From Caenispirillum bisanense (GTDB lineage: Bacteria; Pseudomonadota; Alphaproteobacteria; Rhodospirillales; Rhodospirillaceae): a stretch of 64,000 nt of DNA. This document shows, one piece after another, positions 54,001 to 60,878 of the stretch (position 1 is its first letter; the number at the start of each line of letters is the position of its first letter). The translations under genes were made by a program, and so were the position numbers. The notes below the pieces were generated by a model, which saw only the letters and a list, made by a program, of their open reading frames with translations, did not search any database and had not been told where the DNA came from. The DNA lies in the NCBI RefSeq assembly GCF_039523075.1, contig NZ_BAAAEP010000008.1, positions 32,700 through 96,699 of the forward strand. Reading direction: 5' to 3'.

Positions 54001-54265
54001 CTGGGTGGTGCTGTCTACCGCCCGCGGCGAGATCGAAACCCGCGCCATGGTCACCGACCGCCTGCGCCCCTTCCGCATCGACGGCCGGGTGGTCTACCAG
54101 ATCGGCATGCCGTGGCACTTCGGCTGGCAGGGCTATGCCACCGGCGACATCGCCAATGTACTGACCGCCATGGTCGGCGACCCCAACACCAGCATGCACG
54201 AGAACAAGTCCCTGACCTGCGGCCTGCGCCGCGGCCGGCTGAACCGCGACCCCGACAGGAGGTGA
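51062..54265 (+). CDS. Formate dehydrogenase, catalytic molybdopterin subunit
   Basis: 1,067-residue Mo/W-bisPGD oxidoreductase. The N-terminal [4Fe-4S] site has Cys63, Cys66, Cys70 and Cys98 (CPYCAVGC, then LCPKG). The metal-ligand position is Cys203 in NQARVCHSSSVPSLG, the spot of selenocysteine in FdnG-type enzymes; His204 is the conserved catalytic neighbour. ATYGRGAATLPQWD and GSNMAESHPV match the family. There is no twin-arginine signal: the first 60 residues are a polar extension, so the active site is probably cytoplasmic. It oxidises formate to CO2. ATGA overlap upstream; one base separates its stop from the Fe-S subunit gene. Confidence 0.93.
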   Translation: MSRAARSVRRHGLLDRVQGFVAEWSVPRQLKGEPHHGTAAQSRLSRDLRPRLEDADTVGTSICPYCAVGCGQLVYARDGKVIHVEGDPRSPVNQGTLCPKGAATFGLLTSPQRLSTVLYRPPGGTKWEERPLDWAMERIARLTRQTRDETFVRRLPDGTIVNHTLGIASLGGATLDNEENYLIKKLFSGGLGMVWIENQARVCHSSSVPSLGATYGRGAATLPQWDLANSDVIVVMGSNMAESHPVAFRFVLQAKARGATFIHVDPRFTRTSALSDIHAPIRTGTDIAFLGGIIRHILENDLWFRDYALAYTNIATIIDDRYQGPDELDGVFSGWDEEGRRYTYDSWQYEGMTVPSSLAEHYVNTTESFNDQTKRLTEGEVPQDVTLQHPNCVYQIMRRHYARYTPEMVERVTGCPQDIFLKVCEALTKNSGRERTGAFCYAVGWTHHTTGVQIIRAAGIIQALLGNTGRPGGGILALRGHANIQGSTDIPTLYNMLPGYLPQPHAFKPHDSFADYIAVEQTPTGWWSHFPDYAVSLLKAWYGDAAQPDTDWGFEWLPRIVGDHSQLPLTVAMRDGVVKGLFLTGQNPVVGSSNSHLVQRALGQLDWLVVRDFAETESASFWYRGHDIESGKTRPEDIGTEVFLLPTALAGEKPGTFTNTHRLVQWHDKVVDAPGDSRSDLWFFYHLGRRLKELYADSDRPHDIAIRNLTWDYPEEDGDRREPSAEAVLKEINGYTWPDRTQIADFKDLKDDGSTACGCWIYTGIYPEKGRNLARSRRPDDDNGPGSHLGWAFSWPENRRMMYNRASADPAGRPWSDAKRLIWWSEDDGRWTGHDTPDFQPEKRPDYEPDWDAKPQGMDAISGHDPFIMIADGRASLFVPSGLKDGPLPTHYEPVESPVDNPLYAVRGSPTAKRWEHWDNPLHDPGDPQHPHALTTYRLVEHHCGGTPTRSVPTTAELQPEGFCEVPTELAADLGIATMDWVVLSTARGEIETRAMVTDRLRPFRIDGRVVYQIGMPWHFGWQGYATGDIANVLTAMVGDPNTSMHENKSLTCGLRRGRLNRDPDRR

Positions 54266-54266
54266 C

Positions 54267-55157
54267 ATGGGCGTCCATCCGCGAGCCCTCGACTACCCGG
54301 ACTCCCTGCTGCCGGGGCCGATCCCCGACGAGTCGGAACTGACCTCCGGCACCCGCATCGAGGCGGGGCGGTCCTACGGCTTCTTCACCGACACCACCCT
54401 GTGCATCGGCTGCAAGGCCTGCGAGGTGGCGTGCAAGGAATGGAACGCCCTGCCCGCCGACGGCCTGGCGCTGTCGGGCATGAGCTACGACAACACGGTG
54501 AAGCTGTCGGCCGACACCTGGCGGCATGTGCTGTTCGTTGAAAAGGCGCCGCGCAACGACATCGGCCCGCCGTTCCAGGCCGGCTGGGTGATGATGAGCG
54601 ACGTGTGCAAGCACTGCGCCAACGCCCCCTGCATGGAAAGCTGCCCCACCGGCGCCCTGTTCCGCACCGAGTTCGACACCGTCGTGGTGCAGCAGGACAT
54701 CTGCAACGGCTGCGGCTACTGCGTGCCGGCCTGCCCCTTCGGCGTGGTGGAACTGAGCCCGGCCGACGGCAAGGCGCACAAATGTACGCTCTGTTACGAT
54801 CGCCTGAAGGGCGGGCTGGAGCCGGCCTGCGCCAAGTCCTGCCCCACCGACTCCATCCAGTTCGGCGAGGTCGACACCCTGGTGGAACGGGCGCACGAGC
54901 GGGTGGCGGAGTTGCACCGGCGCGGCGCCACCGACGCCTACCTCTACGGCGCCCCCGACAGTCCCGGTGCCACCGGCGGGCTGGAGCGGCTGAACGCCTT
55001 CTTCCTGCTGACCGAGCGGCCGGAGGTCTACAACCTGCCCGCCGCGCCCGACCGGCCGGCCGACCGCATCGCCCCCGGCCTGGCCGCCGGGGTGGCGACG
55101 GTGGCCGGCCTCGCCCTCGCCGCCGCCGCCCTGCTGGCGGGAGGGCGGCGGGCATGA
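54267..55157 (+). CDS. Formate dehydrogenase iron-sulfur (beta) subunit
   Basis: 296-residue four-cluster ferredoxin-like subunit. Cys clusters are visible at CIGCKACEVACKEWN, CKHCANAPCMESCPTGALF, CNGCGYCVPACPFGVVE and CTLCYDRLKGGLEPACAKSC, the FdnH/FdhB pattern for four [4Fe-4S] clusters. It passes electrons from the catalytic to the membrane subunit. A C-terminal hydrophobic helix (about 275-292, GVATVAGLALAAAALLAGG) may anchor it. AGGAGGTGA ribosome site just before the ATG. Overlaps the next gene by 4 bases. Confidence 0.95.
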   Translation: MGVHPRALDYPDSLLPGPIPDESELTSGTRIEAGRSYGFFTDTTLCIGCKACEVACKEWNALPADGLALSGMSYDNTVKLSADTWRHVLFVEKAPRNDIGPPFQAGWVMMSDVCKHCANAPCMESCPTGALFRTEFDTVVVQQDICNGCGYCVPACPFGVVELSPADGKAHKCTLCYDRLKGGLEPACAKSCPTDSIQFGEVDTLVERAHERVAELHRRGATDAYLYGAPDSPGATGGLERLNAFFLLTERPEVYNLPAAPDRPADRIAPGLAAGVATVAGLALAAAALLAGGRRA

Positions 55158-56041
55158 AGGCTCTCACCCCCCACCACCGGCGGTCCCGCCGCGACGACGG
55201 CGACCACACCGCCACCGCCCCCACCTACTACGACCAGCCGGCGCTGAAGCCGCCGCCCTACGACTGGCGCATCTCCGGCTACATGGTGCTGGCCGGCATC
55301 GCCGGCTCGGCGCAGATCATCAGCACCCTCGCCAGCCTGTCGCCGCACCCGCCGCGCCGGCTGGTGCGCAACGGCCGGCTTCTGGGGCTGATCGGCACGG
55401 TGCTCGGCACGCCGCTGCTGATCGCCGACCTGAAGACGCCGTCGCGCTTCTACAACATGCTGCGCATCGCCCGCCCGACCTCGGCCATGTCCATCGGGTC
55501 GTGGATCCTCTCCGGCTTCGGCGGGTTCAGCGGCCTTGTCGCGCTGGGCCAGCTGGTCGCCGGCCGGATACCGGGGCTGCGGCGGCTGGTCGGGCTGGCG
55601 CAGGTGCCGGCGGCGGGGCTCGGGGCCGGCATGAGCGTCTATACCGCCAGCCTGCTGTCGGCCACCAGCATCCCCCTGTGGTCGGCGGCGNNNNNNNNNN
55701 NNNNNNNNNNNNNNNNNNNNNNNNCCGCCCTGTGCGAGCTGGTGGCGTCGATGATGGCGCGGCGGCAGCGGGCGGCGGCCGGCGTCAACGGTCCGCTGGA
55801 GCACGGCCGCTGGGCGATGTCCTACCGGGCGGCGCTGCTGCTTGGCGTGGTGGTGCCGGTGGCCTGCCACGGCATCAACCTGCTGCGCCCGCCGCACCGC
55901 CGCAGCGATCAGCTGTCCGCCGCCGGATCGCTGGCCGCCCTGGCCGGCGGCATGCTGCTGCGCCACACCATGCTGCGGGCGGGCATGGATTCCACCGCCG
56001 ACCCCCGCCCCTATCTCCACCACAGCCGCGAGCGGAGGTAG
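55154..56041 (+). CDS. NrfD-like membrane subunit (contains scaffold gap)
   Basis: About 295-residue polysulfide-reductase NrfD-type quinone-reactive subunit. A polar N-terminus of about 40 residues (ending PPPYDWRISGYMVLAG) is followed by multiple membrane helices, with DLKTPSRFYNMLRIARPTSA and SMSIGSWILSGFGG-like segments typical of NrfD. Thirty-four Ns (55691-55724) replace about 11 residues, but the frame is preserved across them. It replaces a cytochrome b gamma subunit and would link formate oxidation to the quinone pool. Overlaps the Fe-S gene by 4 bases (ATGA). Confidence 0.88.
   Translation: MKALTPHHRRSRRDDGDHTATAPTYYDQPALKPPPYDWRISGYMVLAGIAGSAQIISTLASLSPHPPRRLVRNGRLLGLIGTVLGTPLLIADLKTPSRFYNMLRIARPTSAMSIGSWILSGFGGFSGLVALGQLVAGRIPGLRRLVGLAQVPAAGLGAGMSVYTASLLSATSIPLWSAAXXXXXXXXXXXXALCELVASMMARRQRAAAGVNGPLEHGRWAMSYRAALLLGVVVPVACHGINLLRPPHRRSDQLSAAGSLAALAGGMLLRHTMLRAGMDSTADPRPYLHHSRERR
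55691..55724. other. Scaffold gap of 34 Ns
   Basis: Unresolved bases inside the NrfD-like gene. The reading frame continues on both sides, so the estimated size looks correct to the codon. Confidence 0.95.
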
Positions 56042-56043
56042 CC

Positions 56044-56394
56044 ATGCTGCCCTATGACAGCGACGAACACGCCCACTGCCGCAGCGCCCTCGGCTCCCTC
56101 GACCGCATCCTGGAGGAAAAGCCGGAGCGCCATCACGACGAGGTGCTGGAGGCGGTGCGCTGCATGGTCACCATGCGCGACGCCATCATCGCCCGCCGTC
56201 GCGGCGGCGGTGATGTCGACGACGAGCTTGAACAGGTCAACGCTGTGCTCAGCGTGCTCACCGCCGGCAGCTTCCCGGTGGTCGGCCTGCGGCACGAGCG
56301 GCTGGCCCGCGCCCGCGACCTGCTCGCCTGCCTGATGGAGAAGGAGCCGGTCGCCCACCCCGACGGCCGCCACCCCGACGAAGCACCGCCCTGA
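56044..56394 (+). CDS. Small helical protein, formate dehydrogenase operon
   Basis: 116 residues, acidic and mainly helical (HAHCRSALGSLDRILEEKPE, EVLEAVRCMVTMRDAIIARR, DDELEQVNAVLSVLTAGSFP), with no signal peptide or membrane helix. GGAGGTAG precedes the ATG, two bases after the NrfD stop, so it is the last gene of the operon. No family recognised. The helical bundle form resembles small assembly or chaperone-like proteins of molybdoenzymes, but that is inference. Confidence 0.68.
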   Translation: MLPYDSDEHAHCRSALGSLDRILEEKPERHHDEVLEAVRCMVTMRDAIIARRRGGGDVDDELEQVNAVLSVLTAGSFPVVGLRHERLARARDLLACLMEKEPVAHPDGRHPDEAPP

Positions 56395-56505
56395 TCCGCC
56401 ACCGCCGCCGCCGGGCCCCGGCGCGCCGCCGGCCCTGGTCAGGCGGCGCCGCTTTGCCTACCATGCACGCCCTGCCGAGCCTGACGACGGGGAGCCCTTT
56501 ACCGC

Positions 56506-58017
56506 ATGTCCACGACCGCCTCGGAAACCCCGACCACCGCCGGCACCGCTCCCCTGCCCCACAGCACCGCCGCCACCCCCGCCAGCCCGCGCGCGCCCTC
56601 GGCCCTGCGGCGCATGATCGGGCTGCTGAGCGGGGCGCTGGCGGCCGGGGTGATGCTGGTGCTGCCGCCGCCGGAGGGGATGCCGGTCGAAGCGTGGCAT
56701 GTGGCGGCAGTGACCGTGCTGATGGCGACGTGGTGGGTGTGGGAGGCCATTCCCATCGCCGCCACCGCCCTGATCCCGGTGGCGCTGCTGCCGTTCCTGG
56801 GCGTTTCCGGCGTGGCGGAGGCGACCGCGCCCTATGCCAACCCGCTGGTGTTCCTGTTCCTCGGCGGCTTCTGCATCGCCATTGCCATGGAACGGTGGAA
56901 CCTGCACCGCCGGGCCGCCCTGCTGGTGCTGTCGCTGGTCGGCACCCGCCAGGACCGCATCGTCGGCGGCTTCATGCTGGCCACCGCCGGCCTGTCCATG
57001 TGGGTGTCGAACACCGCCACGGCGACCATGATGCTGCCCATCGCCGCCACCGTCTCCGCCATGGTGGCCCGCGACGGCGACGACCGCCGCTTTGCCGTGG
57101 CGCTGCTGCTGGGCGTCGCCTTCGGCGCCAACATCGGCGGCATGGGCACCCTGATCGGCACGCCCCCCAACGCCCTGTTCGCCGGCTACATGCAGGAGGC
57201 CTACGGCATCGAGATCGGCTTCGGCCAGTGGATGCTGGTCGGCCTGCCCTTCGCCGCCGTGCTGCTGGCGGTGACCTGGCTGGTGCTGACGCGCATGGTG
57301 ATCCGCCTGCCCCGGCGGGAGATCCCCGGCGCCGCCGACGAAATCCGCCGCGCCGTCGCCGCCCTCGGCCCCATGAGCCGGGGGGAGAAGATCGTGCTGG
57401 CGGTATTCGCCGCCACCGCCTTCCTGTGGATCTTCCGCCCGCTGCTGGAGGGTCTCGCGCCCGGCGGACTGTCCGACGCCGCCATTGCGGTGCTGGCGGC
57501 GCTGGCGCTGTTCTCCATCCCCGTCCACCCCAGCCGGCGGGAGTTCGTGCTCGACTGGTCGGATACTGCCCGCCTGCCGTGGGGCGTGCTGGTGCTGGTC
57601 GGCGGCGGCCTCAGCCTGGGGGCGGCGGTGCAAGGCTCCGGCCTGTCGGCCTGGGTGGCGGGGGCGCTGGAGCCGCTGGCGCTGCTGCCGGTGTGGCTGG
57701 CGGCGGCGGCGGTCGGGGTGGCGGTCATGCTGATCAGCCACATCACCTCCAACACCGCCACCGCCGCCACCTTCCTGCCGCTGGCCGGCAGCTTCGCGGC
57801 GCTGGCGGGGGTGGACCCGGTGCTGATCTGCGCCCCCGTCGCCCTGGCGGCCGGCTGTTCCTTCATGATGCCGGTGGCGTCGCCGCCCAACGCCATCGTC
57901 TTCGCCACCGGCCAGCTGACCGTCGCCGACATGCTGAAGACCGGGGCCCTCATCAATCTGGTGTCGGTCGGCCTGCTGGCGCTGGTGGTGCTGACGCTGA
58001 TCCCGCTGGTGCTGTAG
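56506..58017 (+). CDS. DASS/SLC13 family sodium:di-/tricarboxylate or sulfate symporter
   Basis: 503-residue transporter with about 12 helices after a 35-residue Thr/Pro-rich N-terminus. The two SNT-type substrate/sodium motifs are SNTATATMMLPIAATV (about residue 168) and SNTATAATFLPLAG (about 418), and the family signature GTPPNALF-like GTLIGTPPNALFAG and ASPPNAIVFATG are present. This fits dicarboxylate (succinate, malate, fumarate) uptake. PEP carboxylase is encoded convergently 21 bases away. Substrate class is likely but not proven. Confidence 0.92.
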   Translation: MSTTASETPTTAGTAPLPHSTAATPASPRAPSALRRMIGLLSGALAAGVMLVLPPPEGMPVEAWHVAAVTVLMATWWVWEAIPIAATALIPVALLPFLGVSGVAEATAPYANPLVFLFLGGFCIAIAMERWNLHRRAALLVLSLVGTRQDRIVGGFMLATAGLSMWVSNTATATMMLPIAATVSAMVARDGDDRRFAVALLLGVAFGANIGGMGTLIGTPPNALFAGYMQEAYGIEIGFGQWMLVGLPFAAVLLAVTWLVLTRMVIRLPRREIPGAADEIRRAVAALGPMSRGEKIVLAVFAATAFLWIFRPLLEGLAPGGLSDAAIAVLAALALFSIPVHPSRREFVLDWSDTARLPWGVLVLVGGGLSLGAAVQGSGLSAWVAGALEPLALLPVWLAAAAVGVAVMLISHITSNTATAATFLPLAGSFAALAGVDPVLICAPVALAAGCSFMMPVASPPNAIVFATGQLTVADMLKTGALINLVSVGLLALVVLTLIPLVL

Positions 58018-58038
58018 CCCGACGCCCGCCGCCCGCCG

Positions 58039-60789
58039 TCAGCCGGTGGCGCCGAGGCCGCCGGCGATGGCGTTGATGGTCAGCAGCAGGCGGGATTCCA
58101 GCACCGCCGCCGTCTCCGCATCGCCGGCGGCGCGGGCCGCCCGCCAGCGCGACAGCAGATCGACCTGGCGGGCGTGCAGCTGCGCCAGCGGCCGCCGCCG
58201 CAGGTCCAGGGTGCGGTGGATGCGCGGGCGGGTGTCGGCCAGCGGGCCGCGATAGATTTCGGTCAGGATGGCCTCGATGCGGTCGAACTCGCCCTCGATC
58301 AGCCCCATGAACCGCTCCCGCACCGCCGCCGAGGGCACCAGCGAGGCGTAACTGCGCATGATGTCGCGGTCGGCGGTGGCGATGCTGGTGGCGACGCTGC
58401 TGATGACGTAGTGCAGCGGCGCCCAGTCGAAGGTGGCGGCCACCAGCCGGGCGAAGTCGTCCGGCGCCGTCTCCTTCAGGTCGGCGAGCGCGCTGCCGAC
58501 GCCGTACCAGCCCGACAGGTAGAACCGCGCCTGGCTCCACGAGAACACCCACGGGATGGCGCGCAGGTCGGCCACCGTGCGCTGGCCGGTGCGGCGGGCG
58601 GGGCGGGATCCGATGCGCGCCGCCTCGATGGCGTCGATGGGGGTGGCGCCGGCGAAGAACTCCATGAACCCGTCGGTGCGCAGCAGCCCCTCGTACACGC
58701 CGCGGCTGGCGGCGGAGACGCGATCCATCACCGGCGCCAGCGGGTGGTCGCCGTCGCCCGTGCCGTCGCGCAGGTGGGCGGCGGTGGAACCGACCGTACC
58801 GGCAGCCAGCAGTTCCAGGTTATGCACGGCGGTGATGCGGTTGGCGTACTTCTGCGAGATGACCTCGCCCTGCTCGGTCAGCCGCATGTCGGCGTTGAGC
58901 GCCCGCGGCGGCAGGGCGCGCAGGAAGCGGTGGGTGGGGCCGGCGCCGCGGCTGATGCTGCCGCCGCGGCCGTGGAAGAAGCGGATGCGCACGCCGTGCC
59001 GCCGCCCCACCGCCGCCAGCGCCTCCTGCGCCCGGTAGAGACCCCAGCGGCTGGCCCAGATGCCGCCGTCCTTGTTGGAATCGGAGTACCCCACCATCAC
59101 CTGCTGCAGCGGCTGATCGAGCCCGGCCGCCGCCGCCTGCGCCCGCAGGGAGTGCTGCACCACCGGATGCGACAGGTAGGCGTCGAGGATGCCGGGGCTG
59201 CGGTCCAGGTCGTCGATGGTCTCGAACAGCGGCACCACGTTCAGCGGGCAGGCGTCGGCGCCCTCGAACTCGGTCATCAGGCCGCCCTCGCGGGCGAACA
59301 GGTAGACGGTCAGCAGGTCCGACACCGACCGCGTCATGCTGACGATCAGGGCGCCGAGACCGTCGGCCCCGTGACGCTCCACCTCCTGCGCCAGCACGCG
59401 GTAGCAGCCGACCACCGCATCGGCCTCCGGCGCCCCCACCGACGCGGCGGCGCGGGTGAAGGGCCGCGGCGAGGCCAGTTCGGCATCCAGCACCGCCCGC
59501 CGGCCGGCTTCGTCGGCGGCGAGGTAGGCGTCGCCGTCGAGGCCGGCGCGGGTCATCAGCTGGCTCAGGGCCAGTTCGTGGAAGCGGCTGTTCTGGCGCA
59601 CGTCCAGGCGGGCCAGGTGGAAGCCGAAGGTCTGCACCAGGTCGCGCAGCGGCACCACCTCGTCATCGGCCAGACGATGGGCGCCCACATGCCGCAGCGA
59701 CCGTTCCAGCACCGCCAGGTCGTCGTCCAGCTCCGCCGCGCGGGCATAGCAGCCGGCGTCGCCGATGGGCAGGCGGGCGATCATCAGGTTGACGAACTGG
59801 CGCCACGATTCGCCGGGGTTGCGCGCCGCCGCCGCCTCCCCCGCCGGGCCGAGCAGCACGGCGGCGCGGGCGATGGCGGTCAGCAGCTCGTCGGGCGGCG
59901 GCTGCAGCCGGTCGGACAGGCTGAGGCGCACCGCCGCCGCCTTCAGCTTGCCGGCCAGCAGGTCGAGGGCGGCGGTGCGCAGTTCCGCCAGGGTCTCGGC
60001 GGTCACGTCGGCGGTGACGAAGGGGTGGCCGTCGCGGTCGCCGCCCACCCACGAGCCGAAGGTGATCTGCGGCCGGCCGGCATGGGCCGCCAGCAGCGCC
60101 GGGTCGAGCCCTTCCGCCCGCCACGCCTGCCGCAGCCGCGCCCGCAGGGCCGGCAGCACTTCCGGGAAGACGTGGCGCAGGAAGTGCAGCACATGGCGGC
60201 GTTCCGACGACAGGTCGGGCTTTTCCAGGAAGATCTCGCCGGTGCGCCACAGGCGGTCGAGCACGCCCTTGATGCGATCCCGCAGGCTGTCCTGCTCCTG
60301 GCGGGTGAACATGGTGTTCTCGCGGTCGACCAGCAGCAGGTAGAGCGCCCGGTGGTGTTCCAGCACCGTCTGGCGCTTGGCTTCCGTCGGGTGGGCGGTG
60401 AGCACCGGCTCCACCCGCGCCGCCTGCAGCACGCCGGCGATGTCGGCGGCATCCAGCCCCTGGTCGCGCAGGCGCCGCAGGTGCTGTTCCCACGAGCCCG
60501 AATCCTCGTGCAGGCGGTCGTCCTGCTGCAGGGCGCGGCGGCCCTGGGCATCGGCGTTTTCCTCCGCCATGCGCAGCAGCTGGAAGGCAATGGAATGGGC
60601 CTGGGTCAGGCGCTCCGCCTCCAGCCCGTCGCCGTCGGCCACCGCCGCAGACCCCTGCGTCAGCCCGAGGGCGCGGGCGATGGCGGCATCGCCGCTGTCT
60701 TCCAGCACCTCGCGGAAGCAGTCGAGCAGGAAGGCGTAATCGCGCTCGATCTTGCCGAAATCGACGGCGGTGCCGGTCGCTAGCGTCAT
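58039..60789 (-). CDS. ppc: Phosphoenolpyruvate carboxylase
   Basis: 916-residue anaplerotic enzyme making oxaloacetate from PEP and bicarbonate. Signatures: VLTAHPTEAKRQT with catalytic His133, GSWVGGDRDGHPFV, VMVGYSDSNKDGGI and FFHGRGGSISRGAGPTH. The extreme C-terminus reads NAIAGGLGATG rather than the usual QNTG ending of the family. The start MTLATGTAVDFGKIERDY at 60789 fits the family; a longer reading to 60882 overlaps the mfd end and is unlikely. It follows the mfd-like gene by 89 bases on the same strand. Confidence 0.96.
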   Translation of the reverse strand: MTLATGTAVDFGKIERDYAFLLDCFREVLEDSGDAAIARALGLTQGSAAVADGDGLEAERLTQAHSIAFQLLRMAEENADAQGRRALQQDDRLHEDSGSWEQHLRRLRDQGLDAADIAGVLQAARVEPVLTAHPTEAKRQTVLEHHRALYLLLVDRENTMFTRQEQDSLRDRIKGVLDRLWRTGEIFLEKPDLSSERRHVLHFLRHVFPEVLPALRARLRQAWRAEGLDPALLAAHAGRPQITFGSWVGGDRDGHPFVTADVTAETLAELRTAALDLLAGKLKAAAVRLSLSDRLQPPPDELLTAIARAAVLLGPAGEAAAARNPGESWRQFVNLMIARLPIGDAGCYARAAELDDDLAVLERSLRHVGAHRLADDEVVPLRDLVQTFGFHLARLDVRQNSRFHELALSQLMTRAGLDGDAYLAADEAGRRAVLDAELASPRPFTRAAASVGAPEADAVVGCYRVLAQEVERHGADGLGALIVSMTRSVSDLLTVYLFAREGGLMTEFEGADACPLNVVPLFETIDDLDRSPGILDAYLSHPVVQHSLRAQAAAAGLDQPLQQVMVGYSDSNKDGGIWASRWGLYRAQEALAAVGRRHGVRIRFFHGRGGSISRGAGPTHRFLRALPPRALNADMRLTEQGEVISQKYANRITAVHNLELLAAGTVGSTAAHLRDGTGDGDHPLAPVMDRVSAASRGVYEGLLRTDGFMEFFAGATPIDAIEAARIGSRPARRTGQRTVADLRAIPWVFSWSQARFYLSGWYGVGSALADLKETAPDDFARLVAATFDWAPLHYVISSVATSIATADRDIMRSYASLVPSAAVRERFMGLIEGEFDRIEAILTEIYRGPLADTRPRIHRTLDLRRRPLAQLHARQVDLLSRWRAARAAGDAETAAVLESRLLLTINAIAGGLGATG

Positions 60790-60878
60790 TGCCCCAATCC
60801 CCTTGGCAGTGATGATCCCGCAGGCCCAGGTGGTGCCCGCCTCCGCGCTTCCAACTGTGGTTGGCGGCGCGGCGCCTG

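Noticed and set aside
58174..60783. 869-codon open frame antisense to ppc
   Set aside because: Shadow of PEP carboxylase; composition is not protein-like.
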